Source of the DNA: Cycas panzhihuaensis
Lineage: Eukaryota; Cycadophyta
Reading direction: 5' to 3'
DNA: 64,000 nt
Assembly (NCBI GenBank): GCA_023213395.1
Contig: CM041465.1
Location: 69,571,741-69,635,740, forward strand
Below, in pieces: positions 56,509 through 64,000 of this stretch. Made by a program: the position numbers and the translations under genes. Under the pieces are notes generated by a model. It was not told where the DNA came from. It did not search any database and saw only the letters and a list, made by a program, of their open reading frames with translations. The number at the start of each line of letters is the position of its first letter. Position 1 is the stretch's first letter.

Positions 56509-56844
56509 TGTGATTTTTGACATAGCACCCTTTGCTTTTTGATCTCTGATTGCACATAAGAGCAGTAGGTCCTTCAAGTCTTAGGGTTTTCTATAAGAGA
56601 AATAGAACCTGAATAGAGTTAGAAAAGAGGGTTGGAAAGAATGTCTTCTTTCTTCATTTCATTCCTTTGTGAATTGTACATCTTTATACAAACTCAAGTT
56701 AGTTTGTATGTAAGAAACATGTCACTTGCGTACCTAATTATTTAAATAGGTCCCTTAAGTGACTTTTACAATGTTGTACATAATTGGATATTTGACTGTA
56801 CCTTTTACAATATTTAGAGAATAACATTAGGACTAAACTCATCA
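56509..56844 (-). repeat. 5' LTR of gypsy D (336 bp)
   Basis: The plus strand runs TGTGATTTTTGACAT to AAACTCATCA; pairs with 43499-43836. Confidence 0.92.
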
Positions 56845-57049
56845 ATCAGGTGACATTGTTTTGATTATTTATTATATTATTGAAATCCTGCTATCAATGT
56901 ATGCATGATATGTATGTCTATTGGACTGCGTTTATGAGAGTTATTGTTGTAATAATATTCCACCTGTTTAATCTACCATATGCTGTGAGTTATTGTTGCC
57001 ATCTACTAGAGATTACTTCTGTCCGTTGTTTCCTGTTTGGCCCACTACA

Positions 57050-57848
57050 GAAACGATCTCATTCTTGCCCTCTATGGTGGTATTATTTGGCTCTCATTGG
57101 AGTCTAGTTTTCTTCTTCTTGTTCATCCTGTGATATTGTCGTCAAGGTTCTTTCTCATTGTCTTTCATTCTTGTCTCTTTTTTGATGAAAGTATATTTGC
57201 TATATAATATGGCATATTTGTTGGAGAATTATTCATATTTATGAACTCGTGGATTTAACAGTTACATGAAGTAAAGTTCTGAATTTATATAGGAGTAATT
57301 TTCAACACCATAAGCCTTTTATTTGGTTTATTCTTAGGGGCTATAACCTTTTCCACCTTAATTAGAAAACAATCAAAATGCTCATCTATGATTTATCTAT
57401 AAGGCCAGTCATTAAAGATTGTTGTTTTTGTGAAACTTAAACCATGCACATACTATACAAAACTACAATACGTTCTGTGAAGGACCCCGTGATTATATTT
57501 TGTAATCATACTACAAACTATCAGATTATATTTACATATAGCAAATACCATGCCACAAAAATCAAGGGAGGGGGTGGTGTTGTGAAGGAAAAATGAAAAA
57601 AAAAACAAAGGCAATCATGCAGTGATTGAGAACTATTGTCAAGTTCTTGCCACAACTACAAGGATGGATTCTCCAGGCAAATCCAATGGAATCAATTATA
57701 TCATGCACGACTGTTAGAAAGCAGGGAAATTACATATGCAAAACAACCAGTGGATATATGTAATAGCAAAGCACAAATATCCAGAACAGCAGAAGAAATA
57801 GAATAGAATCATAAACATAAAATTCACAATACATTGTGAAACTCATAC
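57050..57848 (-). other. Host intron sequence downstream of the THO6 exons
   Basis: No element signature and no exon recognised. It begins at the GAAAC target duplication of M and ends at a splice donor GTATGAG (minus strand, 57848 downward). Confidence 0.55.
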
Positions 57849-57973
57849 CAGCCAGTTCTCACTTGTATCCAGTGCCATGCAGCTGACCCATGGAGACATC
57901 CCCTTTGACTTCTTTGTGATCTTGGTAGCTCTTAGTGGATCTAGAATTGCTATACACTGTCCAGTTCTGCAGT
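57849..57973 (-). CDS. THO6: THO6 homologue exon (WD40 domain), 125 bp
   Basis: The minus strand reads acceptor ...TTCAG, then codons for '(D)CRTGQCIAILDPL' and 'SPWVSCMALDTSENWL', then donor GTATGAG. Text and order match the plant THO complex subunit 6 (THO6/DWA1), a WD40 protein of the nuclear THO/TREX mRNA-export complex, just after the 'TARIWD' blade end. The first codon base (G) comes from the exon at 58210-58249, so the two splice in frame. No stop. The next exon toward the 3' end is not found in the window. Confidence 0.8.
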
Positions 57974-58209
57974 CTGAATTTTACATTTAGAAAGACAACT
58001 TGTACATCATTTTGAAAACCAAAAGTAAATCCATTAGAAAATAAAATCTTATAATATTTAATCTTTAATCCATGCTATATTGTTGAAGAATCCATATTTT
58101 CTAGGGCTGCGATAAGAACAGATTCTGCAAAAGGCTTTCATGTAATGCAGGACGCAAAAAAAATGAGCTTCTTTGTTTTCCACAGAAAATACTTGAAATG
58201 AAACCTTAC

Positions 58210-58249
58210 CCCAGATACGAGCTGTCCCATCCTCTGAACCTGTGACAAC
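58210..58249 (-). CDS. THO6: THO6 homologue exon (WD40 domain), 40 bp
   Basis: The minus strand reads acceptor GTGTCAG, then 'VVTGSEDGTARIW' plus one base, then donor GTAAGG. The sequence is a WD40 blade end, matching THO6 ahead of the 57849-57973 exon. Codon phase is preserved across the 236-bp intron between them. The larger open frame around it (58058-58393) is mostly intron. Upstream exons are not recognisable up to 60130. Confidence 0.8.
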
Positions 58250-60130
58250 CTGACACCAGTCCAATTTTGACATGAACATGTCTGCAATATAAATGCAAAA
58301 AAGTATAACAATAGATAATGGCAAAGAGCAGACTTTCCTCAGAAACCACCTCACAAATGTGTACAAAGAAAAGCCATACCACATCAAGAACATATTTCAG
58401 ACAAGTCAAAAAAGAAAGAAATCAAAAAGAACAAAAAAACATTTGAAATAGAACAATTGAAGGAATAAAACACAATGTAGAATAAAAATGAACAAAAAAC
58501 CATGATTAGCCAGGAGAATTTTCTAAAATCAAACAATTTTTATTTCATAGAACACTTGCAGATATTAAACCAAAAGAAAACATACATCCATTTTTTTTGA
58601 AATGCCAAGGCTGTGAACAAGGAAAGGGTATGTGCCACATATCAGGCATCACTTTGTAAACCTAGAATCTACTTGCTATACACTCAGACAACTACCGTAG
58701 GATAGAGAAATACAGTCCTTATCATGCCTTGAAAAACTAGGTAGTATACTGTAATAATCATGAAGATGTATCCATTGGCATCATTGGAGGCTGGAGAGTT
58801 TTCAGATTTGACTGTAAAGTCACCTTGTTAACATTCAAAGCATATGGTATATCAGTAACAGTAGCATCCAAAGAATTCTTTGAGCACAGGGAGGATGAAC
58901 CAATCATATTTCCTGCAGTTCTCTAATACTGCAGTCAGTAGTTGAGGACCCTTGCTTGTAAAATTAAAAGCAGTGTTGGTATGGTTGATCATTACCCATG
59001 TCCATGGGTATTCTAAAGCAATGACTCCTTTATGAGGTTGTCAATGCATGGGCATGTTGGGTCCACATGAACATTATCTCTGTTGCATGAGGAGTACATG
59101 TTTATCTTCTTGAATTCAGCAAGACTAAATGCAACCTGAGCAATGATATGCAATTTATTTGGGGGAGAAGCAGTGACAAGAGGCAAGCTATGGTGTCATA
59201 AAAACACAGAAATGCATTACAATCAAGAACACAGGCATCATTGATAATGTGGAAATGGAAGACAGAGAATCGTCAAACACTGGAATGGCAATGCCACAGA
59301 AGTCTAACAAATACACAAGACCCAATCTTTCAAAACATCCTCTGACAGTCCTACCACCTCTAACCCACTGCACAAATCTGCAAAGATCTTTGCGCTAACC
59401 TGTGGAGAATTCAGACAAAAGGAAGACCAGACTCGTCTCGCACAAACTAGTGTAGGTACAATATGCAAAATTGTGAATTCAGACCCAAGAACCAAAAAAT
59501 AGATGCAAAGGAGAGAGGTGAAACCTGACCTATTAAATCAAGACATCAGATAGATATATATCTTGAATCTTCACAAAATGTGATCACATGAATAGTCTAT
59601 GGATAAATGCATTGACCAGAACATAATGCAACAGAATAGCAGCAGGGAAAAGCCCTTATGGATTAAATGGAATGCAATGAACAAAGAAAACTACTCAGAG
59701 TTATAAAGAATATAAAGCCATGTAGTCGGATATGCTTCTAGAGGATTCTATATTTGTATCCAATACACCCTAGATATATAGATACTCAGATACTGCATGG
59801 ACATGTGATACATCACTGGATGAGGAAAACTATAGAATCTGCAATAACGAAGGATATGAAAGAGGGGTATGGCACTATAGTAGAAAGGACAATGGTAAAG
59901 AAGTCAGTAACTGAACCCAAAATACCTGTGGGAAGCTTTGGGTGAGCCGCTTATGTAATCATTCCTCTCTTCCAATGTTTTGGCAAACATTTTGTACTCC
60001 TTTGACCTGAAAACTCTTCTTCTGAATGTTAGGCAATGACTATCTGAAGCTAAAGGGGGTCCAATATGGATCAAGACTGAGTTAAAGCACAGATGAGCAC
60101 ACGGAAATACAAGGAAAAGCTTGCACAAGA
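58250..60130 (-). other. Host intron or intergenic DNA upstream of the THO6 exons
   Basis: AT-rich unique-looking DNA. A 91-bp stretch near 59942-60032 has splice-like edges (ACATTCAG / CACAG-GTATTT) and an open reading 'RRVFRSKEYKMFAKTLEERN', but I do not recognise it. Nothing else seen. Confidence 0.5.
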
Positions 60131-60598
60131 TGATGTGCCAAAAATATGGATCTTGTATTCAAACTCCAAGGATTCGTCATATACAATAAAAGGCTCCCTT
60201 CTCTTTTAACAGTGCTTGAAGTATCATGAGTTTAGAGGCGGTTACAAAACTTGTAAAGTAAATTGCTGAAGATAGAAAACTAAAGCATCTACTCAAAACA
60301 GAAGAGAGGTCACACTTTTGTAACCGACATGCAAAACGGAGGTTACACTTGTGTAACCGACATGCAAACTACTAATTTGAGTCACTTTTACAACTTAAGT
60401 GAGCTCAACTTTGAAATAGAAAACTAACTTGAGTCATTTTTCTAACTTAACATCAAAATAGAAAATTAACTTAACTATACACTTACTTGAGTCACTTTTG
60501 TAACTTAAGTGAACTCAATGTCAAAATAGATGATAAATTATATCACAAAAAATGGCTACATTTTATGTTAAATGGATGAGTAGTAACCCTGCTTATTA
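60131..60598 (-). repeat. 3' LTR of gypsy N, about 465 bp
   Basis: The minus strand starts TAATAAGCAGGG after purine tract AAGTAGGGAGGAT; the far edge is uncertain (60131 or 60134). It contains three copies of 'GAGTCAYTTTTNTAACTTAA' and two of 'TGTAACCGACATGCAAA'. Confidence 0.68.
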
Positions 60599-60649
60599 AA
60601 TCCTCCCTACTTAAGAAGAAATTGTCTACAATTTCGTTGGCTCCTGCAA

Positions 60650-62566
60650 ATGTGGAAAATCAAACATGAACAGTGCCTGCAAATCCATTAGGCCTCTATA
60701 TGTAGCTTCCCTTCTCACTCATCAGGTATGTTGTCTTCTGTTGATGTTGTGCAGAGAATATCCCAGTGTCGAGAAGTGTGTCAACTAGGAGCAGGGAGTA
60801 GAAATCTGGAATCATATCCGCTAGGTGAATTACTTCAACCTCTTCCTCTAACAAGGGTGGCTCATAGTACTTGAAATTGCTAACATTGAAGACATCATGT
60901 ATCCCAAGGTGAGCTGACAATTCCAAGAAAAAGGCATTGCACCCAATGGCCTCTATGATCTAGTAGGGCCCAAAATAGATTAGTTTGACCTCGTGATAAG
61001 CTTGATGCTTGAACTGTTGCTTTTCCAAGTGGAGCCAAACTCAATCTCCCACTTGGAAGTTGTGTGGGACACTATGCTAATCATATTGGGCCTTGTACTT
61101 AGCCCAAGACCTGGAAAGTATCTCTCTGGTTCTAGAATGCACTTATTGGAGGTGCTCTACATAAACCATTGCCTTTCACTACTCGGTTTGCTCATGTTGT
61201 GTGGCAAGTGAAGGAACTACAATTGGAAGCTCATAGGGTGCTACAAGTTGGAACCCATAATAGACCTCAAATGGAGTGTGCCCCGTGGAGATATGTACTG
61301 TTTGGTTGTAGCTATGTTGGATGGCTGATAGAGATCTATCCTACTGAGTAATTGCATGCTAAAAAATGCGAAGGGCATGAACAAGGGTCTTGTTCACTAC
61401 CTCGAACTAGTCATCAGCTTGGGGATGAAAAGATGTGGAGAACTTAAGTCTACATCCTCAAAGTTTCCATAGCATTTGCCAAAAATGGCTGAGGAAATGT
61501 GTCTCTATCTAAGACGATCATGGTGGGCAACCCATAGTGCAACCAAACATGGTCAAAGAACTGTTGGGCATTGTATGGTGCATCACTGGACTTGGTGCAC
61601 AAAATAAATACTGCTATCATGGAGAACCAACAAACCGCAACCACTGTGCAGTTGTGTTCGGGTTGTGTCATGGGTAATCCACTAACGAAGCCCATGGAGA
61701 TTGACTCCCAAGGACAAGATGGAACTAGCAGGGGATGATACAAGCCAACCTTCCAGTTGGAAGGTTTGGACCGGTTACATAAGGCACATTGTTTGATAAA
61801 CTGCTTAGTATGCCTTTGCATGGAGGGCTACTAGAAATACTATTGCAAATGATGAAGGGTTTTATGAACCTCAAAATGTCCTCCATAGCTAGAGGTGTGA
61901 GCTGCTTTAACAAGTTAGTCTCTATCACTACCATGTGGCAAGCAAAGCTAGAACAAACTATAAAGTAAACCATCTTGCAAGTAGAAATTGAAAAATGTCT
62001 ATTGATTGACCTAATTGAGTTGTAGTATTGTTGAGTAGATAGCATTGAAGTTAGGGTCGAAGCCATAGCCATTCTACCGGTCGAAATAACTAGCACATCT
62101 AATGTCAAATACACTAAGTAGAGTGTAGAGGAGGGGTCTACTAAGGAAGTCTGCTACCTTGTCGGTGGACCCCTTCTTATACTTGATGACAAGGCGAAAT
62201 TGCTATAAGTGGGATGCCCATCTCATGTGGTGATGCTCATGAATTCAGCTATGGGAATGGAGAGATTGGAGTGCTTGATAGTACATGTGGACAATTGTCT
62301 CTTTACCAAGCAAATAGAGATGCCAACACTTGATCACTTGGACAAAGGCATGAAACTCGTTTTCATGCACGTTGTAGTTCTAGTTGGCATGTAAGAAGAT
62401 CACATAATGGTAAGCAGTAAGGTGTCCTCCCTGATTAAATACCGCTCCCATGGGCACTTAGGACGCAACAAATCGCGAACTTGAAGGGTCGTTGTAGATC
62501 TAACAAAGCTAGGATTGGGTTGTATAAGGCATTCCTCAATCTAGTAAAAGCGACATCCCAAGTGGG
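60650..62566 (-). pseudogene. Gypsy N RNase H, integrase and pol end
   Basis: Integrase open frame 61450-61821: 'CALCNRSKPSNWKVGLYHPL', 'WESISMGFVSGLP' (first Asp reads Gly), 'VWLHYGLPTMIVLDRDT' (second Asp). The pol end at 60696-60926 reads 'ELSAHLGIHDVFNVSNFKYYEPP', the same position as D's 'LLVHLGIQDVVNISQLKLYEAP'. Heavy decay elsewhere. Confidence 0.82.
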
Positions 62567-62568
62567 TC

Positions 62569-62848
62569 TGTTGCATGCATGAATAATTATGTGTAGACGG
62601 TTTTTTGAGAATAAGGAGGAGTTGTCAATGTGAAATCGGTTTTTAGGAGAGAGAATAAGAAATTGGGTTTTCAATGAGAGATTAAATAGGACTCAATCTA
62701 TGGCTATAAATAGGGGGAACACTATTCATTTGTAGAACATTTTGGAGGAATTATTATGTCATATGGAATAATGGCCTGCAGCCAATAGGGAACTGCTTTG
62801 CCTTTGGGAGAAAACCCTTGCCTTGAAGAGGGCTATTATTGAGGAGGC
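62569..62848 (+). repeat. LTR fragment O of the H/L/M family
   Basis: Starts near TGTTGCATGCATG inside N's RNase H. It contains 'GGCTATAAATAGGG' (about 62702) and 'ATAATGGCCTGCAGCCAATAGGG', as in L and M. It lacks the CTACA end because copia P begins near 62849. Boundaries approximate. Confidence 0.68.
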
Positions 62849-63049
62849 TATAGAAAATCAGACCCTCAATAGTGAGGAAGAATGGAATCTCTCTTGATTA
62901 TTGATGGAGGGAAACCTTCTTTATATGCAATAGACTTTGTAACCGTTACACGATTATTACATTAAACATATGAATTAAATGTGATGAGGGTCTTAAACAC
63001 ATTGCCCCCTTTCTCTAATGTTCTTAGGATAAAACATTATATTCTAACA
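62849..63049 (-). repeat. 3' LTR of copia P, about 201 bp
   Basis: The minus strand starts TGTTAGAATATAATG at 63049. The opposite edge near 62849 is inferred from alignment with F's LTR end and is uncertain by a few bases. Confidence 0.75.
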
Positions 63050-64000
63050 CCCTCTCTTAATGTTTTATCCTTTTTAGACTTAATCTTTCTCTAAGAGTTT
63101 GAAACTTCTCTCTCCCAAGTGATTTTGTTAATATATCTACAACTTGATCTGTTCTTGGGTAATATGTTAAATCAATTTCTTTATTTTGCACCTTTTCCTT
63201 GATGAAGTGATGATGCACTTCTATGTGCTTTGTTCGTGCATGCAGGATAGGGTTCATGGTTAGCTTAATTGCACTTTGATTATCACAGAGCAGCGTTGTT
63301 GGTTCTTGTTGTAGTTGGTTCATGCCTCTTAGCAGTTGTCTGAGCCAGAGAGCTTCACATGTTGCGCTGACAGTTGATTTGTATTCTGCTTCAGTTGAAG
63401 AAAGTGCAACAAAGGGTTGCTTCTTGTTGCACCACTAAAAGGCAACTGACCCAAGGAAGAAACAATAACCACTAGTGGATCTTCTAGTATCTTTATCTCC
63501 TGCCCAGTCAGAATCACAGTACCCAATCAATTGTGTTGACTCCTCTTTGCTGCATACCAGTTTTAGATCTGTTGTTCCTTTCACGTATTTGAGTATTCTT
63601 TTCGCAGCCTTCCAATGTTTTAGCTTAGGCTCCTACATGTATCTGGAAACCAGACCTACTGAATGTGAGATATCAGGTCTTGTGGCAGTGAGATAACTAA
63701 GGCTCCCGATCAATTGTCTGTAAAGTGTGCAATCAAGTGAAGGCTCCCCTTCTTCTGGGACTAGATTGCAATTTGCTTCCATAGGTGTTGCACATTTGTT
63801 ACAGTTCTCCATTTGGAACTTAGTTAGTAAATCCCTGATCTAATTGCCTTGTGAGAGTGCAATATGCTTTTCATTTTGTTCAATTTCTATTCCCATATAA
63901 TAGTTCAAAGAACCCAAGTCAGTCATTTCAAAATCCTTTTCTAACTGACATTTTATGTTTGAGATAGACTTAGTGTCATCTCTAGTGAGTATCATGTTAT
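63050..64000 (-). pseudogene. Copia P RT C-terminus and RNase H
   Basis: RT end: 'KDFEMTDLGSLNYYMGIEIEQNE' (about 63880-63960), then 'CATPMEANCNLVPEEGEPSLDCTLYRQLIGSLSYLTATRPDI' in one frame. RNase H: 'GYCDSDWAGDKDTRRSTSGYCFFLG', 'STEAEYKSTVSATCEALWLRQLL', 'LLCDNQSAIKLTMNPILHARTKHIE', 'VDILTKSLGREKF'. Only a few stops (near 63435, 63640, 63840), so it is well preserved. YVDD is just beyond the window. Confidence 0.9.

Larger units (their letters stand above)
43499..56844 (-). mobile_element. Gypsy element D, invaded by copia E
   Basis: A minus-strand Ty3/gypsy element with LTRs at 43499-43836 and 56509-56844. Minus-strand order: 5' LTR, Met primer site, leader with tandem repeats, [copia E], gag with zinc knuckle, protease, RT, RNase H, integrase with GPY/F module, purine tract, 3' LTR. 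Own length without E is about 5.9 kb. Coding is broken by several stops. It lacks a usual 5-bp target duplication (see junction entry). Confidence 0.9.
43004..57049 (+). repeat. Solo LTR M (495 bp), split by gypsy D
   Basis: Two pieces: 43004-43393 (TGTAGCGTTCCC... with GGCTATAAATATAG at about 43147 and ATAATGGCCTGGTGCCATTA) and 56945-57049 (ending CCCACTACA). A perfect target duplication GAAAC sits at 42999-43003 and 57050-57054. With no internal region of its own, M is a solo LTR left by LTR-LTR recombination, later invaded by D. Confidence 0.83.
60131..62568 (-). mobile_element. Gypsy element N, 3' part
   Basis: A minus-strand gypsy element: RNase H start ('WDVAFTRLRNALYNPILALLDL', about 62500-62566, cut by O), decayed RNase H and zinc region, integrase, pol end, purine tract and 3' LTR. 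Related to D by integrase text ('WESISMGFVSGLPMTQ') but a different LTR. The 5' part is not found in the window. Confidence 0.83.
62849..64000 (-). mobile_element. Copia element P, 3' part
   Basis: A minus-strand copia element running off the right end: RT end, RNase H, purine-rich TTAAGAGAGGG and 3' LTR at 62849-63049. LTR start TGTTAGAATATAATG relates it to C and F. Confidence 0.88.

Noticed and set aside
58058-58393. 111-codon minus-strand open frame as a gene
   Set aside because: Only 40 bp of it is the THO6 exon; the rest is intron on both sides of clear splice sites.
59904-60128. Possible exon with 'RRVFRSKEYKMFAKTLEERN'
   Set aside because: Splice-like edges exist, but I recognise no protein family and it does not match THO6; not strong enough to call.

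Overview
The window looks like repeat-dense nuclear DNA from a large-genome seed plant. A conifer or other gymnosperm is my best guess, but that is inference: it rests on deep LTR-retrotransposon nesting, old elements with about 89-94% LTR identity by eye, and gene exons stranded in repeats. No bacterial features, rRNA genes or CRISPR arrays are visible. About 95% of the window is LTR retrotransposon; nearly all coding sequence is broken retroelement gag-pol.

Left nest (1-42901). An outer Ty3/gypsy element L (only its pol end and 3' LTR, 41923-42901) apparently carries a gypsy fragment H (15740-16865 plus 41916-41922). H was hit twice. First, a minus-strand Ty1/copia element F (1519-15739), itself invaded by copia A (1-1518) and by a full-length Athila/Tat-like gypsy G (4130-14099, target duplication ATATT). 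Second, a tandem copia array I-J (16866-41910) with the form LTR-internal-LTR-internal-LTR and one outer target duplication, AGGCC. The first unit of I-J contains a small gypsy element B (19983-29262), which contains a complete copia C (22056-27785). The second unit contains copia K (32256-38094, target duplication CATCA).

Right nest (43004-57049). A solo LTR M (target duplication GAAAC) was split by gypsy D (43499-56844), which was split by copia E (48172-55606). D did not leave a normal 5-bp target duplication. Its left junction carries inverted copies of D's own pol end and of the target, and about 100 bp of target is duplicated.

Host DNA. Only 42902-43003 and 57050 to about 60130 look like non-element DNA. 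Two intact exons of a THO6 (THO complex subunit 6 WD40 protein) homologue lie there on the minus strand, joined by canonical splice sites. If that gene is active, its next exon lies beyond the left window edge, so the intron would exceed 57 kb. From about 60131 to the right end are gypsy N, an LTR fragment O and copia P.

Most notable observation. The non-autonomous gypsy element B carries, in sense orientation between its primer-binding site and its leader repeats, a sizeable TERMINAL EAR1-like (TEL, Mei2-like RNA-binding) gene fragment. It has a PAM2-like motif, RRM1 and RRM2, with no visible intron, and was later split by copia C. Other points of interest are the tandem copia dimer, the fold-back junction of D, a palindromic leader motif shared by three unrelated elements, and an extra sense ORF in G.
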